From NCBI GenBank assembly GCA_030141605.1, contig JAQGDQ010000711.1, positions 1-64,000 on the forward strand: a stretch of DNA of 64,000 nucleotides, read 5' to 3'. A program made the translations under genes and the position numbers. Under the pieces are notes generated by a model, which worked only from the letters and a program-made list of their open reading frames with translations, did no database searches and was not told the origin of the DNA. Below are positions 45,666 through 56,559 of the stretch, in pieces (the stretch's first letter is position 1; every line of letters starts with the position of its first letter). This DNA is from Tubiluchus corallicola. Lineage: Eukaryota > Priapulida > Priapulimorpha > Priapulimorphida > Tubiluchidae.

Positions 45666-46070
45666 TGTGCTTAAGACTTACGTGTTATTCTAGATTGAAT
45701 ATTTCATATATTGATTCAAGCTTTAATATTCAAGCTATCATATTGATTTGCTTGCCAATACCATACAGTCCGTTTACCATCTGCATAGCATCGACACGTA
45801 TCCCACAAATTTCACACGTAATGCACAGTAAATCTTTGATGATTACAGTCATGTTATGTGTTACATTTTTCGCCTGGCCTTCGACAGGAAACACGAGACG
45901 GTTTGTCACTTATATGCAGCTGTGCTTGGTATGCTGTTTGCCGTCCTGTCAAAATCCAGGCAGCTGTGCTCATGTTTGCTTTCAGTCTGGCCAGAAGTCA
46001 CTTCTGATTGGGTTGCTGTAACTTTTACTTGGCTTCTGTAAATTCTAGCAGATTAGGTGCTGATTAGCGC
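45666..46070. other. Non-coding, nothing specific
   Basis: A 118-codon Cys-rich frame (45665-46021) has no recognisable family, no signal-peptide-like start and no splice context. Confidence 0.45.
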
Positions 46071-46156
46071 TGCCAGCATGGTTTGCGCCTCGCGTTACCT
46101 AAAACTGCCCAGTTGCCAGCACGGTTTGCGCCTCGCGTTACCTAAAACTGCCCAGC
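46071..46156. repeat. 43-bp tandem duplication
   Basis: Two copies of a unit with GGTTTGCGCCTCGCGTTACC and AAAACTGCCCAG. Confidence 0.93.
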
Positions 46157-46599
46157 ACCGCCAGGAGGCACTGTTACGTGTGTTCAAATACCGCATACGT
46201 CTGACTGCCAGAGTGCTTGTAATGTACTAAAGCAGCACTGACCAATAATACTTATGTTTCCTCCGCTAGATGACGCTGCAACATTATTTCCGGCTATGGA
46301 TCCGCTGTTAATTGATAACTTCTACACAGAAACAAAACAGAAAAATATCATCAGTTGACCAGAAACCGTTTCTCTCGCTTTTTTGATATTAAACTATTTT
46401 GATTTTTTTCTGGACTTACAGCCATTCGCTTCTGATTGGATGCATGTATTGGAAGCAGAGTTCCGTGCGCACAACTTGCTTTTCATTTACTGGGTTTGAA
46501 ATGTGTTAATCCTGGTTTATTTATACATGTGATTCGTTGAGAGCTCATTGTTCAATGGATGAAGTCACTTGGCTTCCTGGCTTCATCATTCATTATACT
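46157..46599. other. Non-coding, nothing specific
   Basis: No gene or repeat recognised. Confidence 0.45.
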
Positions 46600-46850
46600 G
46601 TTATCACTTAAACTTGGAAAAACATATCAAAGAAATTTACAAAAAAGCTGTATGAACAGCATAAAATTTATTTATTCCACCGCTGTATAGATGGTGAGGG
46701 GTGAGGTGGTAACTGGTGGATGACGTAACTGGTGGATTTCATTGGACGTAAAGTCGTAAACCCATCACGGCTTTCCGTAAGTGCACACCGCTTATAAATT
46801 AATTCATAATGCTTGTGCAGCTTACATAATGCTTGTGCAAAAACATCATG
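46600..46850. repeat. Dispersed repeat family V, copy 1
   Basis: It shares CTGTATAGA, ATGACGTAACTGGTGGA, GACTTTCCGTAAG-like and GTGCAAAAA blocks in order with 59330-59565. Confidence 0.65.
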
Positions 46851-46887
46851 AAATTCGCGTCTATTTTTTGTGAAAACGTCATACATA

Positions 46888-47130
46888 TTCTCCGTCTATC
46901 AGAAAGTCGTTACGCCAAAACAGCAGTACAGTGGGAACCACCTGGTGGGAAACGAAAAAGAGGTCGGCCAAAAACAACGTGGCGCAGATCCTTCAAAGAA
47001 GACCTTCGAGCTGTCAACATACGTTGGGAAAACGTAGAGAACGAAGCCGCCGATAGAACTCAGTGGAAAATGCTGTCTGCCCAATGTGCATCAATGCGCA
47101 GGAAGGACTAAGGTCTAAGGTAAGGTCATA
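46888..47130 (+). pseudogene. LINE ORF2 C-terminal fragment with GRPKTTWRR motif
   Basis: The plus strand encodes AVQWEPPGGKRKRGRPKTTW, then RRSFKEDLRAVNIRWENVEN and AADRTQWKMLSAQC, ending in a stop at 47109-47111 and a TAAGG-type tail (GGTCTAAGGTAAGG). The GKRxRGRPxxTWRR ... W ... A-x-DR-x-W pattern is the well-known end of RTE-like and related non-LTR retrotransposon proteins. Only the tail is present, a 5'-truncated copy abutting family V. Confidence 0.88.
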
Positions 47131-47593
47131 CTTTTGACGAAAATTTGCTTTTCTTCAGTTGCCGAATGACGTCATTGGTGGAAGAATGGAGAAGTAGAGT
47201 TTTAAAATTTATTGGTAACCAGCTTCATTGTCAGTTCATTAAACGACATTGTCACACTATTGTCTCCTTTAAAGGTCAAAGAAGCTCTTTGTGAGTAGTT
47301 ATCGTTGTCGTACGAATTTGGGATTGCTTAACCCAATTACCTAAACACAAGGATACTTCCCTGGCTTCCTTTAGGTTATCACATCGGTTTTTTCCTCATG
47401 GGATCACCACGCAGATACTGTGGAAGCCACGCCAATCAGTATGACGCATTGCCTCAAAAAGATCACCAAATCTGAGCAGCTAGCATTGAGACTGGAGCTT
47501 CTGGATTACGAATTGATGCCTTTCTCAGGCTGTTAATGTATGTTTTCATTGCAAACTACAGTATAAATTTTAATCTCTGAGTTTATTCTATTG
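47131..47593. other. Non-coding; one TGACGTCA site
   Basis: TGACGTCATTGGTGGAA lies at 47167-47183 and resembles a block at 48878 (CGACGTCATTGGTGGAA), suggesting a diverged shared repeat. Confidence 0.5.
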
Positions 47594-47810
47594 TCCTGGG
47601 TTGGGTGACCGAGTTGTCGAGCTTTCCAACTGCAGGCACGCAGTCTTGAGTTCGAGTCTAGCGGTTTGCAAACTCCAGGGCATATACCCTATATTTGTTA
47701 TCTGTGTCCTTACTAGCATTGCTGTTGTTAGTGTTGGTCGTTAAATAGCCGTTAATGCTGAAGGCGCCTGCTAAACGAGCGACGGTAATTAAAAATAAAA
47801 TAATAAAAAT
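47594..47810 (+). mobile_element. tRNA-derived SINE
   Basis: An RNA polymerase III A box (GGGTGACCGAGTTG, 47603-47616) and B box (GAGTTCGAGTC, 47648-47658) are about 32 bp apart, as in tRNA genes. The head does not fold as a clean tRNA and is followed by an unrelated body (GCGCCTGCTAAACGAGCGAC) and an A/T-rich tail to about 47810. Target duplications were not identified. Confidence 0.75.
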
Positions 47811-47940
47811 CGTACAATACGGATCGTCTCTCAGCACAGCTAACCTACAGGATCAAAACAATAAGTCACGTCTGTTCAGAGCCCATTCGAGGTAATCTTG
47901 GAAAAAACTCTAATTCTGTTGCATTTTATAATTTGCATGT

Positions 47941-48505
47941 CAGAGGACGTTGAACCATTTACTTCCAATCCGTAAATCCGCTACGCTGTCACTGTGTAGC
48001 AGAGGACGTTGAACCATTTACTTCAAATCCGCAGTGCTGTAACTGTGTAGCAGAGTTCGCGGAACCATTTACTTCAAATCCGTAAATCCGCTATGCTGTA
48101 ACTGTGTAGCAGAGGACTCTGAACCATTTACTTCAAATCCGCAGTGCTGTAACTGTGTAGCAGAGTTCGCGGAACCGTTTACTTCAAATCCGCACTACTG
48201 TAACTGTGCAGCAGAGGACTGAACCATTTACTTCTAATCCGCACTACTGTAACTGTGCAGCAGAGGACGCGGAGCCATTTACTTCAAATCCGCACTACTG
48301 TAACTGTGCAGCAGAGGACTGAACCATTTACTTCAAATCCGCTACGCTGTAACTGTGTAGCAGAGCACGCGGAACCGTTTACTTCAAATCCGTACTACTG
48401 TAACTGTGCAGCAGAGGACTGAACCATTTACTTCAAATCCGCACTACTGTAACTGTGTAGCAGAGTACGCGGCGCCATTTAATTCGAATCCGCAAATCCG
48501 CAGTG
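47941..48505. repeat. Variable 46-60-bp minisatellite, about 10 copies
   Basis: The unit contains GAACCATTTACTTCAAATCC and CTGTAACTGTGTAGCAGAG. Copies alternate between forms with and without GTAAATCCGC and GTTCGCG, giving unequal lengths. Confidence 0.92.
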
Positions 48506-49474
48506 CTCAAAGATTTGATCATCTATCTGTGAAATGTAAACAATAACCGAGTCCGCAACTCGGTGGGTATCTGCCGTAGAAAATGATATTTATTCCTAAA
48601 ACTATGACGCCGAGTTTGCTCGATGGTGACTGCGAGAGTTTTTTTGCACATGAACAGATAAACTGAGTAACTGAGTAAAAGGATTAGTTATCCATGTTTC
48701 TGGCTTGTGCATTGGAAAAAACACGAATAAGCAATTACAGAAAAGGACAAGTCATTTGCATCTATTTTACTGGTATCCCTTAAATTTGGAAAAATATGAC
48801 AAACAAATTTGGAAAAAAAACTGCTTCTATACTTCTGACGACGACTGACAGAGCGTTGCTTTCCTTTGGCTGAATGACGACGTCATTGGTGGAAAAATCA
48901 AAGTGCACTCAAACGTGAAATTATCGGGACTTTAAGGTGATTTTACTAGTTACACTAAGCGCTTATCGCAATATTATTATTAAATCCATCCAACATTTTT
49001 CCCCGAACATTGAAATAAGCCTAAGTTCTCAAAAGGCTTGCTTTTTTATTATGTCAGTAGCAAATGCGCAAATCCGCAAAACACGGAGCGCGGACCCGGC
49101 TCCGAGATCCGCTACTGAATACCGCGGATTTCACCAATGCAGTGCAATTAGCGGGTGATTAATTGTGCCTTCATTTGTAATTTAGCAACACTACCTGGCT
49201 TCTTGCATTGATTCATTTATATGTATGAAAGCGCAGACGAAGGATAATTAGATGTCAGCTAATGTCGTTTCCTATCCGGTTGACACTGCGATCACAACAG
49301 CTGTGCCATTTGGGCGCTTATATTGAGCGGGCGGTTTGCCTTGCCGAATTCGTGTTTGATTGTTGGGTAAAACATGGTTGGGTTTTTTGACTGACTACCA
49401 CTGTAGCAGTTAAATTTGTAAGAAATTGTGTTGCGCAACTGCATCCGCTACTAGGATGTCGCTTAGGAAGTCTC
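48506..49474. other. Non-coding, nothing specific
   Basis: Diverged segments shared with 41510-41650 are visible near 48920-49020. No gene is recognised. Confidence 0.45.
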
Positions 49475-50735
49475 TGGTGTACCAAGGAAGCCACAAAAGT
49501 ATTGTTTTTAGTTTGACAGTCATCTGCTGCATTGTTTGTTATCAAAATGTTTTCTTCTGATATACCAAGGAAGCCAAAAAGTATTGTTGTTAATGACAAT
49601 CAACTGCCCCCATTGTTCGTTATCAGAATGTTTTCTTCTGGTATACCAAGGAAGCCAAAAAGTATTGTTGTTAATGGCAATCAACTGCTGCCTTTGTTTG
49701 TTATCAACATGTTGTTTACTTCTGGTATACCAAGGAAGCCAAAAAGTATTGTTGTTAATGACAATCAACTGCTGCATTGTTCGTTATCAGAATTTTTTTT
49801 CTTCTGGTATACCACGGAAGCTACAAAAATATTGTTGTTAATGACAATCAACTGCTGCCATTGTTTGTTATTAACATGTTGTTTACTTCTGGTATACCAA
49901 GGAAGCCAAAAAGTATTGTTGTTAATGACAGTCAACTGCTGCATTGTTCGTTATTAGAATTTTTTCTTCTGGTATACCACGGAAGCCAAAAAGTATTGTT
50001 GTTAATGGCAATCAACTGCTGCCATTGTTTGTTATTAACATGTTGTTTACTTCTGGTATACCAAGGAAGCCAAAAAGTATTGTTGTTAATGACAGTCAAC
50101 TGCTGCATTGTTCGTTATTAGAATTTTTTCTTCTGGTATACCACGGAAGCCAAAAAGTATTGTTGTTAATGGCAATCAACTGCTGCCATTGTTTGTTATT
50201 AACATGTTGTTTACTTCTGGTATACCAAGGAAGCCAAAAAGTATTGTTGTTAATGACAGTCAACTGCTGCATTGTTCGTTATTAGAATTTTTTCTTCTGG
50301 TATACCACGGAAGCCAAAAAGTATTGTTGTTAATGGCAATCAACTGCTGCCATTGTTTGTTATTAACATGTTGTTTACTTCTGGTATACCAAGGAAGCCA
50401 AAAAGTATTGTTGTTAATGACAGTCAACTGCTGCATTGTTCGTTATTAGAATTTTTTCTTCTGGTATACCACGGAAGCCAAAAAGTATTGTTGTTAATGG
50501 CAATCAACTGCTGCCATTGTTTGTTATTAACATGTTGTTTACTTCTGGTATACCAAGGAAGCCAAAAAGTATTGTTGTTAATGACAGTCAACTGCTGCAT
50601 TGTTCGTTATTAGAATTTTTTCTTCTGGTATACCACGGAAGCCAAAAAGTATTGTTGTTAATGGCAATCAACTGCTGCCATTGTTTGTTATCAACATGTT
50701 GTTTACTTCTGGTATACCAAGGAAGCCATAAAATC
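49475..50735. repeat. Dimeric higher-order repeat, 164 bp made of two ~82-bp monomers
   Basis: Every monomer contains TATACCA(A/C)GGAAGCC followed by AAAAAGTATTGTTGTTAATG. Type A monomers carry TTAGAATTTTTTCTTCTGG and ACCACGG; type B carry TTAACATGTTGTTTACTTCT and ACCAAGG. From about 49780 the A-B dimer repeats at exactly 164 bp with almost no change, while 5' monomers are more diverged. The overlapping 113-codon frames spaced at 164 bp are artefacts. Confidence 0.96.
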
Positions 50736-50999
50736 ACCAACCATTGTAAGAATCGCACAAAATCCAGTGGGTGTGGTACAAGATTTTTACCTGTGATATC
50801 ACCGACTATAGTATGGTATTAATAAGCACTGTCATTTGTCACAATCCAGTGTCTATGTACCGGATATTAAACGTTCTCTTGACATGGAGTGAGCTGAGAA
50901 CGTGTCGCTTGTATGATAGCAATGATTAATTAGTTTATTTGTCAGTTGGATGACCGTTGGATGACCAATATGATGTGCCTTATATGAGTTTGTGAACCA

Positions 51000-51185
51000 G
51001 ACCCCATCTTAAACTATAGTTCAAAACAATCTTCCCTGTGAAATATCGAAATTTGACGTACAATTTTTTCAAGAATGACTTACATAAAAGAATTTTTGTC
51101 ACAGCATGGTGATTTCGTGTTCGCGCCTCTAGTTCTTTACTCTTACATGCATTTCGCCGTTCGCTAGTTAGATGAACCGTTAATT
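51000..51185 (-). repeat. Dispersed repeat family II, inverted partial copy
   Basis: It contains ATTTTTTCAAGAATGACTTA, TTTCGTGTTCGCGCC and CATTTCGCCGTTCGCTAGTT, matching 33820-33950. Confidence 0.7.
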
Positions 51186-51248
51186 AAGTTGTTAACCTAT
51201 TATTTAATTATCTGAAACAGTTTGGCATTATGTAGTCAGCAACAAGGT

Positions 51249-51716
51249 TTAACCCTTTTAGTCCCAAATTATTTTTTTAATAAGAAAAAAAAATTTGGCT
51301 TGGTACTTTTGTTCAGTATGTCCATCTTGTTTACACATAATAATTATTTTTTTCTACCTGTGCCCGCGTGCTAACAATAGCCTGTATCCCACGGGATACA
51401 TTGGGATTCAATGGAAGCATAAAATGTGCTTCATTTTGCAACTGCTGATAATTTTTTAAAGTATTTAAGACATTTAGTATGCATGCTATGCTGATCTGTA
51501 CAAAGTCGTCTCTAAAGTACTGTACCTTACACAGTTTTTATGCTATGTAGATTTTCTAGTTTGCCATTTTATCACCGTTTTTAGTCTATTGTTATTGGCT
51601 TAAATCAAAATAAACTATTAACAGATCAAATAACTCTCAGTTTTAAAATTTTATTAATTTTAAAGGCAGAAAAAATTCTCGTATCCCACGATATACAACG
51701 GGTATGAAAGGGTTAA
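51249..51716. mobile_element. TTAA-flanked non-autonomous element (piggyBac-like), copy 2
   Basis: Same orientation and nearly the same sequence as 34739-35196, again bounded by TTAA. Differences are scattered substitutions, small indels near the 5' end, and a damaged second palindrome (CCCACGATATAC). Confidence 0.9.
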
Positions 51717-52492
51717 ATTAAATATCTGAAGTTAATTTTTGAAATCAGATAAAGTTGCCGAAATATGATGATAATGATGAGAGTACATGTAGACAGTAGG
51801 ATTCCTGAAACAGCGTATGATCGTTATCTTACTCTATGTCTATATACCTTTTATATAACTGCATAAAATACTTAGTAAAGATTAAGCGTCCTAAGCTAAT
51901 TACTAAAACTAGCATATAAAAGCGACATTTCTAACACTATGTCATAAACAAGTATCATCCTATGTTTACTAAACATGTCTGACTTTCTTATATGTTTGTT
52001 ACTGGACTTTTATATGTGAAGGTAGAGTAAGAATGAAGCTACACAGTACTAACATTTTAAGATCGTTTAATATTTAATGCAAACTGTACATATATAATGT
52101 AGACCATTATAAAGCCTGGTTCGAAACGAAATGATTGTCGTTGACACAGTCAAATAGCAAATAATAACTTGAGTTAATTTTAAATTTATCAGTTACTCTT
52201 TATCAGAGAATATTGTCTTTATTGATATCATTTCTACCTGCAGTGCCACTTTGATGAATTTCCTGATTGATTTAAGTAGAAAAATTGGCTTCCCTGCGTG
52301 TGAAACGATTGGCTTCATTACTTTTAGAAGTTTTGCTATGAACCTTGCCGTGTTCGTAGAATTTCTTAGTTAAATTCACCGTTGGCTTGATGGTCGTAGT
52401 TTATAACAGGTTAGCTTAAATCAGAGGTTTCTGTTTACATCTTGAGTGAAAGTTTACAATTCCCCCGCACACGAGAAATTAGTTCTTGAAAC
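51717..52492. other. Non-coding, nothing specific
   Basis: AT-rich, no gene or repeat recognised. Confidence 0.45.
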
Positions 52493-52546
52493 GGGTTAGG
52501 GTTAGGGTTGGGGTTAAGATTAGGGTTGGGGTCAGAATTAGGGTAT
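52493..52546 (+). repeat. Short degenerate interstitial TTAGGG tract
   Basis: GGGTTAGGGTTAGGGTTGGGG followed by variants TTAAGATTAGGG and TTGGGGTCAGAATTAGGG. It is too short and internal to be a chromosome end. Confidence 0.8.
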
Positions 52547-52904
52547 TTATATTGTATGGTGAAATGCAAACGCCTTCCAAATCTTTTTCTCCGTGCTTAT
52601 TATATAGTTTCCCCGTGAAATTTGAGTGATACTATCACACAGATCATTAAATTATAATGAGACCACCAGGCGATCTGATTTAACGAAGTTGAAATCTTCC
52701 TCGGGTTGTTAATATCTTTATTTTGATTAACTTCATTTATTTAAAGCGATTGTTGACATTGTAATTGTAATTGCAAATTTGTAACTACAATTGTAATTGT
52801 CGACATTGTAATTGCAAATTGAGAGTTGAACTGTTCTGTTGTTTTCACCAAATTTGAAGAGATGTGTCCACTTGTCGAAAAGGGCAATTAATTATTTGTC
52901 CTTC
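52547..52904. other. Non-coding, nothing specific
   Basis: A short internal duplication of GACATTGTAATTG-type sequence lies near 52750-52815. Confidence 0.45.
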
Positions 52905-53580
52905 ACTTACAGGTTAAAGCATAAGAAAACCCTCCACTTACATAGCGTAAAAAATTCGTCCTGAAATTTTACAACACTTACCTGCTGCCTTTTGCATTCA
53001 GGACTTGCGTCAGCAGTAACGCCGCATAAAACGTGTAAATTTAAACTCCCGCGATGACCGTTAGAGCAGCGATTTTGACGATAAGTCTTTGAAGCGAGTT
53101 TAGGTAACACTGAGTAAAGTTTGAAAAAATAATCAGTGCACCCGAGCAAAACCTGAAATGACTATTTTGCCAATAAGATAAAAAATCCGTTTTTCGTTAG
53201 TGAGTGGTGCACCCTGGAGGGTGAATCAGCGACATTTTACGACTTGGTGAAAGCATTCTAAATAATTAACAAATACTTTTCTAGTTACATAAATCTTTCC
53301 AGCAGGTAAGCGAAATGCTGAGTAATATAACTTTGCGTGGAACGTTTTTTTAGGAAATAATTTAACATTTCCCTTTTTTCCCTGATTTATGCTGTGCACG
53401 TATGACGTCATCTACTGGCACGAGGGAACAGTATTGCGGGACATTTAAAATGAAAAAAACAAAAAATATTTTCAACGTAAATACGATATACTCATAAAAT
53501 TGTTATAAAGGAATACAATTTTTAAGGCGATTTTTTCAGCCTACTTTAGGTACCCCTTTTTTGTCCTTTAAGTTGTATTG
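52905..53580 (-). repeat. Dispersed repeat family I, inverted near full-length copy
   Basis: Reverse complement of the 16030-16690 copy over nearly the full length, from TTTTGCATTCAGGACTTGCG to TAGGTACCCCTTTTTT. It carries TGACGTCA at 53403-53410. Confidence 0.85.
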
Positions 53581-54208
53581 TTAACGTAATAAACTACTAT
53601 AATATTTTCATAGTTGAGTGAATGTTACAAACCATTAACTTCGTAATTGGTCATAAAGTGATTCTCCAAATCTTGCTAAACCTGTAATTCTAAGATAGGT
53701 CAGTTGCCTGCTCAGGGAATTTCTCCCTGGAAAGCAACTATTTTGAGATATAGGTTACAAAGCATATATCCGTTTTTCCCGTTTATCTGTAATTAATGGA
53801 ACAGTAATTAATTTATGCAACATGTAATAGCTAAAATGCTAGATTATAATACAGATAAAATCTAGACATTGTATACTAGTTCATATTGTGACATCTAACC
53901 TATTTGATATCATTTGTCATAACGTACTAAGTGCAATAATTATCGCTCGTTAAAATATTATGATCTTTATTACATTATATTCGTTGTTTTGTGTTTACAG
54001 CTATGAAGTAGAGAACAACTTAATCATTTAATCATTTTAAAATCGCACATAACGGAATTTCGAGACAACTTTTATATAACGCATGAAATGAATCAATGAA
54101 AAGTAAGCTTTTCAGTCTGATAGTATTAACCATTAAAATTACAATTCAGTAAACCAGCATGTTCTGGACATGATATTAAATCAGGGAAGTTCTCGACACC
54201 ATTGTGGA
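53581..54208. other. Non-coding, nothing specific
   Basis: AT-rich, no gene or repeat recognised. Confidence 0.45.
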
Positions 54209-56340
54209 TTTTTAAACTGATGTGTATGTAATGATCTAGGAGTTATTGAAGCTTTGACTCACACGGTACTACTTTTAAACTGATGTGTATGTAAAGCTCT
54301 AGGAGTTATTGAAGCTTTGACTCGCACGGTACTACTTTTAAACTGATGTGTATGTAATGATCTAGGAGTTATTGAAGGTTTAGCTCACACGGTGCTACTT
54401 TTAAACTGATGTGTATGTAATGATCTAGGAGTTATTGAAGGTTTAGCTCACACGGTACTACTTTTAAACTGATGTGTACGTAATGATCTAGGAGTTATTG
54501 AAGCTTTGACTCACACGGTACTAGTTTTAAACTGATGTGTATGTAATGATCTAGGAGTTATTGAAGCTTTACTCACACGGTACTACTTTTAAACTGATGT
54601 GTACGTAATGATCTAGGAGTTATTGAAGCTTTGACTCACACGGTACTAGTTTTAAACTGATGTGTATGTAATGATCTAGGAGTTATTGAAGCTTTGACTC
54701 ACACGGTACTACTTTTAAACTGATGTGTATGTAAAGCTCTAGGAGTTATGAAGCTTTGACTCACACGGTACTACTTTTAAACTGATGTGTATGTAAAGCT
54801 CTAGGAGTTATTGAAGCTTTGACTCGCACGGTACTACTTTTAAACTGATGTGTATGTAAAGCTCTAGGAGTTATGAAGCTTTGACTCACACGGTACTACT
54901 TTTAAACTGATGTGTACGTAAAGCTCTAGGAGTTATTGAAGCTTTGACTCGCACGGTACTACTTTTAAACTGATGTGTATGTAAAGCTCTAGGAGTTATT
55001 GAAGCTTTGACTCACACGATACTACTTTTAAACTGATGTGTATGTAAAGCTCTAGGAGTTATTGAAGCTTTGACTCACACGGTACTACTTTTAAACTGAT
55101 GTGTATGTAATGATCTAGGAGTTATTGAAGCTTTGACTCACACGGTACTAGTTTTAAACTGATGTGTATGTAAAGCTCTGGGAGTTATTGAAGCTTTGGC
55201 TCGCGCGGTACTACTTTTAAACTGATGTGTATGTAAAGCTCTAGGAGTTATTGAAGCTTTGACTCACACGGTACTACTTTTAAACTGATGTGTATGTAAA
55301 GATCTAGGAGTTATTGAAGGTTTGACTCACACGGTACTACTTTTAAACTGATGTGTATGTAAAGCTCTAGGAGTTATTGAAGCTTTGACTCACACGGTAC
55401 TACTTTTAAACTGATGTGTATGTAAAGCTCTAGGAGTTATTGAAGCTTTGACTCGCACGGTACTACTTTTAAACTGATGTGTATGTAAAGATCTAGGAGT
55501 TATTGAAGGTTTGACTCACACGGTACTACTTTTAAATTGATGTGTATGTAAAGTTCTAGGAGTTATTGAAGCTTTGGCTCACACGGTACTACTTTTAAAC
55601 TGATGTGTATGTAATGATCTAGGAGTTATTGAAGCTTTGACTCGCACGGTACTACTTTTAAACTGATGTGTATGTAAAGCTCTAGGAGTTATTGAAGCTT
55701 TGACTCGCACGGTACTACTTTTAAACTGATGTGTATGTAAAGATCTAGGAGTTATTGAAGGTTTGACTCACACGGTACTACTTTTAAATTGATGTGTATG
55801 TAAAGTTCTAGGAGTTATTGAAGCTTTGGCGCACACGGTACTACTTTTAAACTGATGTGTACGTAAAGCTCTAGGAGTTATTGAAGCTTTGACTCACACG
55901 GTACTACTTTTAAACTGATGTGTATGTAAAGCTCTAGGAGTTATTGAAGCTTTGACTCACACGGTACTACTTTTACACTGATGTGTACGTAATGATCTAG
56001 GAGTTATTGAAGCTTTGACTCGCACGGTACTACTTTTAAACTGATGTGTATGTAAAGCTCTGGGAGTTATTGAAGCTTTGACTCACACGGTACTACTTTT
56101 AAACTGATGTGTATGTAAAGCTCTAGGAGTTATTGAAGCTTTGACTCGCACGGTACTACTTTTAAACTGATGTGTATGTAAAGCTCTAGGAGTTATTGAA
56201 GCTTTGACTCACACGGTACTACTTTTAAACTGATGTGTATGTAAAGTTCTAGGAGTTATTGAAGCTTTGGCTCACACGGTACTACTTTTAAACTGATGTG
56301 TACGTAAAGCTCTGGGAGTTATTAAAGCTTTGACTCGCAC
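54209..56340. repeat. 63-bp minisatellite, about 34 copies
   Basis: The unit contains TTTTAAACTGATGTGTATGT, then AA(TGA/AGC)TCTAGGAGTTATTG, then AAGCTTTGACTCACACGGTA. Two main subtypes (AATGATC and AAAGCTC) are intermixed: the first dominates the 5' end, the second the centre and 3' end. Confidence 0.97.
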
Positions 56341-56559
56341 CGTTTCGCTGTACCGCCTCAATGATTTCGCGGTACCCTCCGCTTTACGTGAAAGGAAAAT
56401 TTTGCAGACGTATCGATCTGATCAATCAGTACAGTTGGTTGTACTGGTTTCCTGGAGCCAGGGCAGTCTGTTCTGTACACGCTCCTGCTTTTAGATGTGG
56501 ATGTGACACGCCTTGAGGAAATTTCTTTCTTGTCCTACAAACACTGTCTTTGCAGAGTT
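56341..56559. other. Spacer between two large arrays
   Basis: Unique sequence of about 220 bp without recognisable features. Confidence 0.5.

Noticed and set aside
45665-46021. 118-codon Cys-rich frame
   Set aside because: No domain, and no consistent start or splice context; it overlaps the end of a dispersed repeat.
47594-47670. A functional tRNA gene
   Set aside because: A and B boxes are present but the acceptor stem does not pair cleanly and a SINE-like body and A/T tail follow.
49532-50822. Series of 113-141-codon frames
   Set aside because: They start 164 bp apart and reflect the higher-order repeat, whose length is not a multiple of three.
52493-52546. Chromosome end (telomere)
   Set aside because: The TTAGGG tract is about 50 bp, degenerate and internal to an intron.
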